64,000 nt of DNA from Zygaena filipendulae (taxonomy: Eukaryota; Arthropoda; Insecta; Lepidoptera; Zygaenidae): positions 7,018,501 to 7,082,500 of the forward strand of contig OU015655.1 in the NCBI GenBank assembly GCA_907165275.2, written 5' to 3'. The translations under genes and the position numbers were made by a program. This document shows, piece after piece, positions 1-13,100 of the stretch. Position 1 is the stretch's first letter. Each line of letters begins with the position of its first letter. Below the pieces are notes generated by a model. The model ran no database searches. It had not been told where the DNA came from and saw only the letters and a program-made list of their open reading frames with translations.

Positions 1-1129
1 AATACACATTCAACAGTTTTCATTATTTATCCCGAAATATTACTGTTAAATGTTTTTAGAATATTTAAATTGGCTGTTTTGTGTGTTATTTTTGAAAAGT
101 CAGGTCCTTTTCACCGTAATTAAATTAGTTTATATAAGTATGACCTCGCAGTTACTTTTAATTTTTATAGAAGCCTTCTATACCGTGTCCCTTCAAACTT
201 TGACATTGGCAGAATCACCGTCAAATCGGTGGAGCCATAAAACCACAATAAATTGAAATTGGAAGTGTTAAATACTACAGAAAAGTTGGTGGTTTGAAAG
301 ATTAACCAAATAAACACACCCCACCAGGTACTCTAATGACAGATTTGTAGATACCTACATTTGTTTTGAAATTATAGGAACTCTATAAAATAGGTTTAAC
401 AAAATCATCATTGCAGATTAAAATTCCACAATGTGTTAACATTTAAAAGTAGACACATAAGCAACTTCTACTATATTTGTTCTATGAATGATATTACATT
501 TTTTTGTGTAAATGTCACTTAAGCACTAAAGCTGTGATGATATACAAGGTGTGTTCAGGTCTCCTTTGGTTTCACCTGCGATAGTTTCAGAGTTCCCACA
601 GGAATTTCAGTATTAATTATACTTATAAACCTTCCTCTTGAATCCCTTTATCTATTAGTGAAAACCACATGAAAATCTGATCAGTAGTTTTTGAGTTTAT
701 TGTGAACAGATAGACAGACACAGTAGAGGATTTTGTTATGTAAATGTAAGGATGTATTTATTTGTTCATCAATATTTAAGTTGTTCCGTTCAGAGTAGTC
801 CTCCTCACATATAATATCAGTTGGCCATTTTTTATTCCATTCTTCAAAATACTTCTGATATACACTTTTTGGTATAGCTTAGTATTAATTTAAATTATTT
901 ATGGTCTAAAAAGATTAAAAAATATTAAAATAAACAAAAACTTATCCTATTATGCCCTAAGTGAAGTGAAACAGATTTTTGAATAGAATATTGATCTTTA
1001 ATCTTTATTCAATAGCTAGCCTGTAAAGATTATGATTATTTGAGTTACAATTAATGTTGTTCAGCTTCAATTTGTATTTTGTTATTTTTATTTCTCGGTA
1101 TATCATCTTAGCTATCAAAATCTATACTA

Positions 1130-1636
1130 TAATAAAAGACTAGAATCTGCGATTCTGTACTTTGTATATTGTAACCTAAAATTAAGAGGGGTGATAAAAG
1201 AAGAGTAACCAAGCCCAAAAAAAGTTTTTAAATTTTTTTTCTGTGTGTCTGTCTGTTCGCAAAATCTCCACATCTACTGAACGGGTTGTCATGCAGTTTT
1301 CAGAAGTAGATTAAGCTAAGCCTGGAGCAACATATAGGCTTTGTTTCATCAAAATAGGCATAGGGGAAAAAAGTTATGATCAGTTAAAGACTTCAGCGCA
1401 ATGCAATGGTCAAAAGCTTCGATATAATGTTGCATAGAACCTTTTTAGAGATATGCATTTTTTTCTTCTGAATTATTTTTTACGAAGTGACACTTGAGAG
1501 ACAGATGATGTGATTATATTTTCTTTAAGACTAAAGAGTATATAACCACTACATTTTGAAAAGATCTAACGTCATTACTGTCATTGCAAGGGTCGAAAAT
1601 TCACACAAGTGAAACCGCGGGCACCAGCTAGGCAAA
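1130..1636 (-). repeat. Dispersed lepidopteran-type short repeat (reverse copy)
   Basis: The unit contains a stretch about an aatctactgaacgg-type motif, a cagttttcaga stretch, and a terminal gtgaaaccgcgggcaccagct. Related copies in this window, by eye, are: plus orientation 540-760, 10300-10500, 10598-10800, 14640-14895, 25205-25440, 29400-29680, 43545-43810, 45620-45780, 48300-48480, 53728-53905, 57115-57250 and 59775-59950; reverse orientation 7215-7845, 13440-13615, 19850-20030, 20050-20310, 21060-21235, 23090-23272, 25535-25780, 38820-39155, 39465-39620, 40650-40815, 44165-44355, 50435-50680 and 62345-62550. No copy codes for protein. They look like SINE-like or LINE-3'-end-derived units; the exact family is not assigned. 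Confidence 0.7.
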
Positions 1637-2566
1637 CTATATTAGTAAGAATGAAGAAATACCACAGAGGAGGTTAAACATACCTAAGTATGCTTAACCT
1701 CCTTATAGTAGAAGGTAACCTTAAAGTCAAATAAAACTAACCTTTTTCTTACAAAATTTTAAGTGGTGGTTAAATACAATATTTGAAGCAGCTGTCTACA
1801 AATGCAGAAATATCATCTTTTTTTACATTACTGAGAATAAATCTTATTTCTTTGCAATCAAACACACCATACAGTAAATTCAATTCAATATCAGCCATTC
1901 AGTATTCAGTATCTATGTTTGGAACAAAATAACTTAATAATTAGCTTATTTTGATTAAAAATAACTTTTACTAAAATGCTGCTGTATGCTGGGGTATGAA
2001 AATCAAAATTCTATATATTTCACCTTTTTAAATGATTGAAAAAATACCTACTTAGATAAATAATACCTCTTCGGCCACCTCAGTAATCAGTTCCTAAGTA
2101 ACCGGCTTCATACAAATAATTAATTTCTTTTAATGCAACTGGTTATGTATAAGGAAATTATAGTATGAAACCTTGTGCTATGTATAACCAGTATCATAAA
2201 AAAAAAATTATCGTATGTAAAACAAACAGGTTTTGTTTGTTTCTTACGAGTATAAATATGTTCCTGCGGTTTTTTTTTTTCGAACATTAAGCTATTTTGT
2301 GTAAAATTGGTTATACATTTAATGTTCAAAGTATAGTAGGTAGTTCTGGGAATTGATGAATCCCATCACGAAAAAAGGTCAGCTCTTTGACCGCTATCAA
2401 TGCATCGCGATCCGTTTTTTGACTTCATCGTAATTGATAAAGTGCTGGTCAGCCAGGCCATGTTGCATCGATCGGAAGAGATTGTAATCGGAAGGAGCAA
2501 TGTCTGGGCTACTATACGGTGGGTGGGGTAGAACTTTCCATTTGAGCGTTTCTAAGTACGTTTTAA

Positions 2567-2893
2567 GGTCCATTTATATCTACAGACATTGAGCGTGTCA
2601 GACACACGTTTCGTCGCAGACAAAATAATATTGTCCATTACAGGACGTTCTATCGTGTTACGATAGATGTGAATGATGTAGATGACAGACACGGGTCGTA
2701 CCCGGCCGGTATTCGCGGAAAGAATATTTTGTCTGGGCGGTTCATATCTGCACGTGTCTGTAGCCATACATGCCAAGCAATGTCAATAGAGCATCAGAAC
2801 CGTGCAGACGTCTTTTGTAAATAAACGGTGCCGGTCGTCGTCTGCCACGTAACTTGTCGGACCCGCTCAATGTCTGTAGATATAAACGGAGCC
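2567..2893. mobile_element. TTAA-flanked MITE (piggyBac-like) inside mariner
   Basis: The terminal inverted repeats match over about 30 bp: the left end reads tttatatctacagacattga and the right end is its complement tcaatgtctgtagatataaa. The element is flanked on both sides by TTAA (2563-2566, and the TTA/TTAA after 2893 that continues after the second insertion). TTAA duplication is the hallmark of piggyBac-type transposition. There is no coding capacity. A second copy lies at 16985-17264. Confidence 0.75.
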
Positions 2894-2896
2894 TTA

Positions 2897-3388
2897 AGCT
2901 GCTTTTAGACTACGCTATACTATAGTGCCATAAAGTATAGCAAAGAAGGACCTAATGCTATACTATATAGCATGGCGTTCACATTACGCGATATTATCGC
3001 AAGCATTTATAGTATATAGCAAGCTCAGTTGACCGCGATCTTTGAAGAGTGTGCACAGTTGCACAGCACACATCATGATCGATACAATGGATTTAATACT
3101 GGATCTTGAAAGCTCATCGAGCGATGATGACAATGCGGAATTTGACACTATGGTTTGGTGGTTTCGCTTGCGGGACGGCCGGGGGTGAGGGAGGAGGAAA
3201 AGGGCGGCGCGTGATATAGCACAGCATGAACTCAGCGCATCGCACCAATTTTATAGCGTATAGTAAGCCAATAATATATAGTACAGTACAGTGTGAACGT
3301 GTCCATAACAATGCATGGTGCGCGATATTGTTGTACTATGAGCTATATACTATATGCTATTATATTATAGCGTAGTCTGAAAGCAGCT
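2897..3388. mobile_element. MITE with TTA target duplication (PIF/Harbinger-like)
   Basis: Both ends read AGCTGCTTT(T/C)AGACTACGCTATA as inverted repeats, flanked by TTA at 2894-2896 and 3389-3391. Three-base TTA/TWA duplications are typical of PIF/Harbinger elements. The interior is rich in tatagtatatag repeats and contains a short plus-strand reading frame from 3089 that starts MDLILDLESSSSDDD, which resembles an acidic protein N-terminus and may be a transposase remnant; this last point is a guess. It sits directly on the right edge of the neighbouring TTAA element. Confidence 0.65.
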
Positions 3389-3935
3389 TTAACGAGCGAC
3401 GCAACATGATCGAGCATTATCATGTTGCAAAATAACTTGGTTGTATCTGTCGGCGTATTGTGGCTGTTTTCTCGGCTCGGCTCAAAGCCTCAAACGCATC
3501 AATTGTTGTTGGTAGACGTCCCCCTTTGATCCTTTCGTTCGATTGTAGCAGCTGATAATATACCACACCCAGCTGGTGGCGTCCCGGGTCGTTCTTCGCC
3601 TTCCAAATCATAATTGCCACTTTTAAACCGTGCAAACAACTTCTGAGCTCACTGTCTAGCTGCTAGAGCATCTTCATCATAAAGTTCCACTAAAATACGA
3701 TGACTTTTGGCAGCCTTTTTCTCTATATTGAAGTAACGACGTGAAACTCCCTGCAAAAATATATTATTTGGTACAAAGAATGACATTTCCTACGAGTCTC
3801 CTCATTTCTTTTGAGGTACCTATTTGAGACGAGAACTATCTAAGTGCTAAGCTAGTTTTCATTGACATACCTAATTGAGTTCATTTAAATCTCAACAAGT
3901 TTTTTTTTTCATATGTCATATTGATAGTGATATTG

Positions 3936-4098
3936 GACATGAAAGGCATATGGTCGGATCTCTACATCCGACCAAGACTCTTTTGGTGTTGAAAAGTAGT
4001 TTATGTCTTTAACATTAAAACAACTAAATATTTTAGTATTTTTGTGTTAAAAAGTTCTTTCGTTGGATGATGAGATCCGACCATATGCCTTTCATGTC
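3936..4098. repeat. Hairpin element just before an eIF4G exon
   Basis: The arms gacatgaaaggcatatggtc (3936 onward) and gaccatatgcctttcatgtc (ending 4098) are perfect complements and extend inward through ggatct/agatcc. The loop is about 100 bp and AT-rich. This looks like a short foldback MITE in the intron about 70 bp upstream of the acceptor at 4167. Confidence 0.7.
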
Positions 4099-4167
4099 TA
4101 GGATTTTATTAATAAATGTGCAAACAAGTTATATAACAGTTATTGTAATTACAATAAATTATTACAG

Positions 4168-7100
4168 CTGCTGCTGCAGTGGATGATTTACCAGAAATTA
4201 TCAACCCTCCGACTAGTCAACCCAGCCAAGAAACTGATGACTCTGTGAATAAATCTACTGCTCTAGAGACTGATAAAACAGAGACCGAAATCGAATTGAA
4301 ACAAGCAAGCGAACCTTCACCACCAACTGCGACTGAACTTTTGTCTGCAAGTATAGAGAAGCTTGTGAAGGAGGTGCCAACAGGATTCATTATAGAAAGT
4401 AAAGAAGCATCTAGTGCAATTAAAGCTCAAGCTAAATTAACACAAAGTATTGCAAGCTGCACACGTACTAATCAAGCTTCATCTAAAATGAAAGATATTA
4501 ATCTTAATAATGAGACTCTAGGTTTGTCAATTTTTATATTTTAAACCACTGGTCAAAATGATTTTGGTTACACAGAAACTTATTTATTGAGATTGTTTTT
4601 AATAGTTTGTATTATGTATGTGTGGCTTTAGTAACTTGTTTTAGTAGAATTTATCAAAGTGCATAAAAAATGCATAATATGTTTAATGTTACTAAAACCT
4701 TAGTACCTACTTGACTATAAATGTTAGTTTTTTGTATTTTTGTTATTTTATTAAGTCCATTATATTTTCTTAACAGATCCTGACACTGCCAATGGAAATA
4801 CTACTGTTTTAACTAAATCTGAATTTACTAAGGAAGATAATATTAACAAGAATGAAAAACCTGTGAAAAGCTCTAAGAATTCAAACAAAAAAGCTGCAAA
4901 CAAGATGTCAAACAATAATCACAATGAAAAAGAATCTGATTCATACAAAAATGGTAAAGATGAGACTGATAAAGTAGCTAATGTTGAAGAAGAAACTGTT
5001 CTCCCCAAAATTGAGGAACCCAAGCCTGCCGATAAACGGGAAACATCACCCGTATTTGTGCCTAAATATAAGTATAGTGAAGGTATTTACTGCTCTTTTA
5101 TTAATTTATTGGTCTGTGATAATTTACTAGCATGCAGTTTTCTAATTAAATCTTTGCGTCTGTTTTTTAACAATAATAATTTTTCAATGAACGTTTCATC
5201 TATAAATACTGTAATGTTGATACTGTTCATTATAGATTTCTAATTTTCTCCTTTGTTATAATTATTATATTTCCAGATCAATGGTCGCCATTGAACAAAA
5301 CTGGTAAAAAATGTTATGATATTGGGTTCCTAAAACAAATCAAGGATGATCCTCAATCGAAAAATAAACCTGATGTACCTTTATTGGAAGCCTGTAATAT
5401 TTTCAAGGTAAACAATCATTATTATTAGATTTTTAAATACATAATAATATATTCAATAGTTTTCTTGTGATACTAAAAGATAATATTTTAACAGACTCCC
5501 ATGCAGGAATCGATGAGTTTCGCACCTATTTCAAGGACCATGAATGATACAATTTTGCCTTCATTCTTGAAGAATTCTGGTGTCAGTTCCAGAAACAACA
5601 CTTCTCGTGATGCTAAAAAAGATGGACGAAACATGATCCCAAGTGGTGAGTAATAAATTGTCTACTTTAACAATAAAGGAGATTGACAGGTTTTGGACCA
5701 AATGCTGATCAGGAGTAGGCACCTCGACCGACTTCTTTGCTTTATTGCATGTAAAAAAGCTTTTTCCAAAGAAAAAACCGTTGGTCCTCAAGAAAAAAAA
5801 ACATAAGGTTTTTTTTTATGGTTTTTATAGGACCTGTTACTAATTATATTTTATTCTTTCACATTTTGGGTTTGAACCAAATGTTGCCCAGAACTGAAAG
5901 TACATCCAATTATAATTCTTGCATTACTTTATATTAAAATAATTAAATCGGTCTGAAAGAAAAAAAGTAAACTTGGGTTTTGTTTGTGTGATTTTTCTGG
6001 GAGCTATTATTTATTATTTCTTACTATTCTGTTACACTTTTTTGGACAATAAGCGGGAACGAACTCGCCAACACACCAGCTTCACCTGGCATTCGAGTGA
6101 GACAACGCTACTATAATTAAGTTCATTTTTCTAACGAATAATTCTGCACTAAAACCCCTTTTTTTCATGTCTCCTGGGATAGAATCGCGCTTCTAGAGCT
6201 TTATTTTACAGACTACTATCACCCTAAGGAACATAATGTGTGTATGTCTTTATTTTGGGCAGCACTTGGTCCACCCTCGATACAAATATTGGTAATGTCC
6301 TTTTTTAATATCTTTAAAGTTACTTAGAATAAAAAAAAAAAATTATTCTTAGGCAAAATGAGCACTGCTGCGAGTAGCAGCTCCAGTCATAAGTCACATA
6401 TCATTCACGTCTCGCTCTCGTTACGTGAGGATGTTAAACTTAATCAAACAGAAAATGCGTGGAAACCGACTAGGTTTAAGAAGGAAAATGTAACTGAAGA
6501 AGAGTTTATAACCCAGGTAAAAGATATCAAAATTCTCAGTGTTCTATTATTATATTTATTAGCATTAATGGAGGCAATATTAATTATGTTGTTATTTTTT
6601 AGGATTTATACAAAAAGTTTAGAGGCATTCTCAACAAATTAACACCACAGAAGTTTGACACACTGCTTGATAAAGTTAAATCTCTCGATATCAATACACA
6701 GAAGAGACTTGAAGGAGTCATTGATTTAGTTTTTGAGAAAGCTATTGATGAACCTAATTTCTCTGAAGCCTATGCAGCCATGTGCAACAAACTGTCCATG
6801 CTCAAAGTATGTAAAGATTGTGTTTTATGCCAATTGTATTATAAGTGTTTTTTAATGTCTGCCTTCAGTCATTATGTTTTTATCATAATATGTTTTAATA
6901 AATCAAGTGATACAGAGTTCCCATGCAGTCAAAGCAGATTCACTCTTAATCTCCCTAAAAACCATCCAAAATAGTAGAAGGTAGAAGGTGGTAAAGGTGT
7001 CTGTAAATGATAAGTATATTATTGCTTAATAATTATTACTGTATAAAACTTTCAGGTTCCTGTTGATAATGCAACTTCTCCTGATCAGTGCGTCAATTTT

Positions 7101-10100
7101 AGGGCGCTTATAATTAGTAAGTGCCAAAATCAGTTTGAGATGAACAAGGTTGATGAGCAAGTGTTGAAGTTGGAGAAGGAACTAGCGGAATGTACAGATC
7201 CAGTGAGTATATACTATTTCTATACTATAATAAAAGAGTAGAATTCGCGATTCTGTAGTCTGTACATTGAATACTTTTAACAAAAATTGTCAGGCGGCGA
7301 TAAAAGAAGAACCACCAACCACAAAAAAGTTTTTAAAATTCTTTTTCATTACTCATACTCGGAAAGTAGGTCTGAAGTTGCCTGAGAAGCGGGTTGAAAG
7401 TAACACTTTTCAGCCCTAGGGAGAATCGCTTTCAACTGACAGCTGGATACTGCAGAAACTCAAGTTTTTTTTTATGTCATAGGGGGCATACTTACTGGCC
7501 AGTAGCACACCTAATGGTTGATTTATGTAAAATAAAATTCACTCATTTTTTCTTTAGCTAATTCCTATTTTTATTTTGACTTTCCTTGCATTCGTAATGA
7601 AAAGCACAGTGTTATCCTCGGGAGAAAGACTTACTTTCACCCCTAGGATAACAATGTACTATTCTGTCTGTCTGTCTATTCCCTATAACCTTTGAATCTA
7701 CTGAACGGATTGTCATGCGGTTTTCACCGGTAGATTAAGCTTAGCCTGGAACTACTTATAGGCTTTGTTTCATTTAAATCGGATGTCGGGAAAAAAAGTT
7801 GTTATATTAAACGTTTCACGCGGGTGAAACCACGCGGCACAGCTATTAATATGGCTGTGCCTTTTTTGTTTTTGGCTCAACCTGGCATTGCTGTAACTCG
7901 GGGTTTATTTTCATTATATAGACCCTAGGTTATACTTGTCATAGGGATTGTTAGTTTGTTATTATTTGGTCTTTAAAAGTCACTGATATTGTTTTCTTTA
8001 GTTTAGTTATATGTTCTGGTTTCTTTTCTATTATAATTATCATTCTTTTGCAGGTTAAAAAGAAAGAACTTCAGTTACAATTGCAAGAAGAAAACAGAAA
8101 AGTTAGAATGCGCTCTGTTGGCAATGTAAGATTTATAGGTGAGTAATGATTGATTTACACATATAAATTTAATGGGGTTTTTTGCCAGTGTGTCATTTGA
8201 TCCTACTTCACGGCGAGAGAATCAGCGTCCTTTTCCCATGCTACCTTCAAAAAATAACCTTAAATCGATACCTTAAAGTGGAATCAAGTAAACTTGTGTG
8301 TGCTGAAATTTTTTATTTTTATTTATTAATTACATTATTTCTTGCGCTGCGCGAAATCTGAAAATCCAATGTTGTGCGACAGCGAATTATTTTATAAATA
8401 ACATGTATTGGAAAAATGCAATCAAGTTATAAATTTAATTACATACATAAGTGCAAGCTTGTATTTACGTATTTGTTTATTATGAGAGCTTTACTATCAC
8501 ATAGCTTGTGGTAATGTTACACTACGTGTATGTAATTTAATTCTATTAAGTTAATAATATCAATGGATTTAGGCATTCCACAATGGCGTTTTAGGCCTAA
8601 GTTATAGAATGTGCAATAGGTATTCTATGAGAAATCTAAAGTTCACATAAGAAAAGCACAGAAGTTTATCAGACAGATAAATTTTTCATAAACCTATCAT
8701 ATCTATAAGCATTAGCGAAAAATATGCCAGCTCTAGCGCAGAAGATAGTAACAGATGTAGTATAAAGCATTGCAAATGTAGCTAGTAAATTTTTTTTTGA
8801 CGTCAAAAAGAGCTACAATATGGGCCAATTTTGAATAAAGTTATTTGACTTTGACTTGACATTGCAATTGTAGATAATAATATGATGACGATATAGATGG
8901 AGTTTCCGGGACGGACTAGATGAGGGTTTCACCTGGCCGTCGTGGATAACCTTGATGAAGACCTTTGTCCGATAGTTGTGTACAGTGGGTTTCGAGACTC
9001 ACTAAATTCCTGCAGTATTTTTTTAGCTGATTGATACTGAAAGAACTAAAAAAACGGGATAAGATCTTAAATGGTTATCATGATTTCTTTGACTTAGTGT
9101 AACACCTGTGTCTTTTGTACTGGCTTGGCATTATATTATTTTCGATAGGGCAACGGCTCTCGTTTCATTATTTAATTTGGACTAATTCTGTAATTATTTT
9201 GTGTGGCGAGCAAAAATTGTTAATTTTGCCTAAAGAGTTGCGAGTATGTATCAATGTTTAATAATACTGTGCTAATGAAAACTATGATCAAGTATGCTAA
9301 GACGCCTCCAATTCTGATTTCTGTATTAGTGGTTTTGCTAGCTTCTTTGTTCTTTTATTATTGTCAAAGATATCTGTTAATCCTGTAGTCTTGTTTTAAA
9401 AAAGAAACCATTTCATATGATTGGTAATTAATTGATCACCATCAGCTAAAACAGTGTAAATTTTTGTTAATATATTTTGACAGTTATTGAATACATTTAA
9501 CTGAGGGAAATAAATATTTGTTCAAAGGTGAATTGTACAAACTGAAGATGCTTACGTCGAAGATAATGGCTTATTGTATGAACTACTTGATTGAGAAACT
9601 GGAAGAAGAGAAACTTGAGTGTCTATGCAAGTTGCTGACTACAATAGGTCAACAGGTAGAAAGCGAACAGAAAGATCAGCTCGATGTCGTTTTCAGAAAA
9701 ATGCAAGATATCGCTGAACGCAAATCTAATAAGATTAGCAGTCGTGTCAGGTATGTATATCATTCATTAAAATTAAATTCGTTGAAATGTTCCGATGTGT
9801 ACACTTTTCGTACGGATTCATTATTTTTAATTTATAGATTCATGATACAAGACGTCATTGCGCTGAGGAAAAGGAAATGGGTGAAGAAGAGTGTAGTCGA
9901 TTCACAACCTAAAATGATGGACCAAATCCAAAAAGAGGCGGAGCAACAACAACGCCATATTGAGGTAATTGATAACATACTATCTAAGTTATTGAAAAAT
10001 AGAAATACAAAAGTAGAATAATTTTTATTGAACACCGAACCTTGTTATCTTTAGATAAATAATCTTAATATTACTGGGAGCTCCTGCCACTAGTTTTTAA

Positions 10101-13100
10101 GCAAACATGTAAGAACAAATAAATAAATAAATTAAAAAAATTATATTAATTACCTAAGTATATGGGTAGACATACAAAAGGCGGTCTTATCGCTTTATTA
10201 CCAATCTCTTCCAGAAAACCTTGCAAACTTTATCTAAATTATTATAATTCTAAAACTCAGTATGACCTAGTCTTATTTCCAGAATGATTACTTAAACTAA
10301 CAGTGCCCCGCGGTTTCACCCGCGTGAGTTTGGAATTTTCGCTGGAACTCCAAAGTAGCCTAATTTACTCCTTATAACATTAGCTAATCAGCAGTGAAAG
10401 TTCCATCAAAATTGGTCCAACAACCGCTTCGGAAAATTTCGCGCGTGAGTTTCGAGATTCCCTCAGGAACTCTCAAACTCTTTTATAAAAACCTTGTTCT
10501 GACAATAGCGAACACAAAAAAAGAATTATCCATTTAGATGAAGTCGTTTTACATTTCCATGATTCAATTTTTTGTTGGCGAGTTTATATATAGACTAGCT
10601 GTCCCACGCGGATTCACCCGCGATAATTTCGAAGTTTTCGCGGAATTGTTCCATACAAACTTTGCAACCCCTTTTCATCCCCTTAGGGGTTAAATTTTCA
10701 AAAATACTTTCTTATCGGATGCCTACGCCATACAAAGAACACACCCTCCAAGTTTCAGGTCTCTACGATCAGCGGTTTAGGCTGTGCGTTGATCTATCAG
10801 TCATTCAGGACAAAGCATTTTATATGTATAGATTACTCTCAAATACCGATATCGACTCTCAAAAGTGTATCTTGTTTATGAATCTTAAGCGGATCCCTCT
10901 TGAAGGACCGGCCAATATTATCTTTTTTACTAATTTTCCATTTGATTATGTCAAATGACGTGACCTTTCCAGAGCGCTTGTCTTAAGTCTAAACCTCCTG
11001 TTTTTATTTTGCAGCTAATGAACGCTAACACAATGAGCGGCGGTGGCGGTGGCGGTGGTGGCGGTAGTTTCCGCCGTGAAGAAGGCAACAGAGGCAAAAG
11101 GGGCGATAGCCGCAGGCAGGGCTCTAACCCCTACATGGACAATCAGTGGAAGACCTCCCCTCGCACCAGTTACACTGTAGACACATCCAAATTCAAAGCT
11201 GTTACTCAAAACGCCAAGGTATTACATTATTACAATTATTTTTTTCAAATAATGTAAACAGATGACAGAAACACAAATGTAAACAGATGATTATGCACTA
11301 CTCATACATACTCTTTTCAGAACGTCAGCAACACTAAACTTGCCCCACAAAATTCTGGATGGACTCACGGCTCGGGCGCTAAGAATACTTTGCAAGCAAC
11401 TAGCAGTTCTATGATGAGTATTTCTAAAAATCAGTTCAGCGCGTTGGATAACGTACCGACTGATCCACCATTGATAAGAGGTGGTAAGAAACAATTTCAT
11501 AATAAGAATAAGAGTGATATTAATGAAAAAAAAATAAACCAATATTTTATTTTAGGAACTAAAGAAGTTGCTCCATCTTATTCGAAGGGTGCTTCTATTG
11601 AAAGATCCACATTTGCATCGAGAAGTGACGATTGTAAGTACAAAACGTATACATACTAATTAAACTTTTACGAAATCTAATTCAATTGAAATTAAAACAA
11701 TTGAAGATGCTTTTGCCGCAACCCAACTACGAATCTGGTTACTAGTGAAATACTTAAATTATTATTATATTGAATTTGCAGCAAGTGCCAACAACAGTAG
11801 GTCGAGCTCTATTGTCATGACTCGTTCCAACTCCGGCAACCGCAGCATTAGCTCGGCGCCAAAAGATGCGCCCGCGCAAGCCGAAGCGGCTACCGCGCCC
11901 CCGGCATCCGTGCCACAGGAGCCGATACCAGACTCTAAGAAGAATTCTTGCAAGTCCATGGTTCTGGACCTCTGCCTCATCAATCCCGACGACGAAGAAA
12001 TGATAGCGGAAGTCAAACTCCTCTTCGCTCCCAAATATCATGCATCTCTTGTTACTGAAATCCTTAATGTGGCTCTAGAAAGGTAAATATAGTTACTTTA
12101 GGAATAGAACTACTGTAAAGAAACTATAAATAATAAATTCTATTATACATGTTTCTATGAGCTCTCTCTTAAATAATATTTTTTATGTTTTAGGCCTGCC
12201 AAAGAGATTCCAATGATTGCTAAATCGTTACTGCATCTAGTATCAACTAATACAATTTCTCAAGAGAATTTTATTTCGGGCATAGGTGAAATACTTGAAT
12301 TTGCATCAGACATTTACATTGATGTTCCTATGCTGTATGATTATTTGGGCAAATTCATAGCACCACACATAGAGAAAAAGGTAATTTGTATTCCAAGGTT
12401 ACTTATTTTATGTAATTATTATACCTATAAGTGTGTTATCAAAATCTAATCTTTTCAATTTATAAATTTTACAGCACATCACATTTAAGCAACTATTAGG
12501 GCTCTGTGAAAACATTGTCAGCGCTGGTCACGGCCACTTATTGTTGAAAGCAGTTATTAAAGATTTGAGGGACAGTATGGGTCCTTCTTTTGTCAAGAGT
12601 AAATGGCAGGATTCCGGTCTTCAGCTTAAAGATTGGATGAAAGAAGATCAGGTAAGCAATCACAACATTGATTTGAAAATTGTATGGATTGACTGGAAAT
12701 TCGTAATTTATTTTACTAGATAAATTTGTAAATATTTTTGTACAGGTGGCGAGTTGGATAGCCGCTAACAAATTCGAGTTTCTCGAGGGTGGTGCAAAAC
12801 CAATGGAAGAAACGAAAACTGTACCGACCCCGGCCCAAACCCAAAGCAAGCTACTTCAGTTGATGAATGCTGATGAGAGTTGTGAATGTATAAAGGGTTG
12901 GGTACAGGATAACCTTGGCAAGAATTCCAATGAAGACTGGTTCATGCGATGTTTGATCCAGGCGATATGCGAGCACGCGCTCTCTGGTGCGGAGCACGCG
13001 CACTTCAGCCTGGATAAAATGAACAAGTACTCCAGCCTTATTAACGAATTCGGTGAAAGCCGCGAGGCGAGAGAAGCCAGCTGTCTGTTCGGCATACAAC

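Larger units (their letters stand above)
2350..3740 (-). pseudogene. Broken mariner transposase, split by two later insertions
   Basis: Read on the minus strand, pieces of a mariner-type (DD34D) transposase appear in the right order. The N-terminal helix-turn-helix region (about 3600-3740) shows KSHRILVELYDEDAL and FARFKSGNYDLEGEERPG with a stop inside. The central part (about 3396-3600) shows DQLGVVYYQLLQS and then ILQHDNAR, which carries the second catalytic Asp. The C-terminal part (2350-2566) shows YLETLKWKVLPHPPYS and DIAPSDYNLF, the third catalytic Asp, followed by SMQHGLADQHF. Stops, frameshifts and an internal deletion make it non-functional. Positions 2567-3388 are younger insertions that cut the gene between the DNAR block and the YLETL block. 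Confidence 0.85.
1..4167. other. Upstream intron of eIF4G, filled with mobile-element relics
   Basis: No coding exon is recognised here. The first eIF4G exon in the window (4168) begins in the middle of a codon, so earlier exons must lie before position 1 and this stretch is intron. It holds two copies of the CGCGGTTTCACCCGCG-type repeat (about 540-760 and 1130-1636), a broken mariner element with two further insertions (2350-3740) and a hairpin element (3936-4098). The rest is AT-rich sequence in which I see nothing specific. Confidence 0.7.
6603..9964 (+). other. eIF4G: MIF4G (HEAT-1) domain of eIF4G, five exons
   Basis: Five exons (6603-6806, 7056-7202, 8054-8138, 9528-9750, 9838-9964) encode the middle domain, which in the family binds eIF4A and RNA. 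Recognisable blocks in order are [18 protein letters not shown], the strongly conserved [68 protein letters not shown] and [16 protein letters not shown]. Introns of 850 and 1389 bp inside it carry repeat copies. Confidence 0.93.

Noticed and set aside
7203..8053. Intron size and content as a sign of a gene within eIF4G
   Set aside because: All recognisable sequence is from dispersed repeats; no open frame with coding character.
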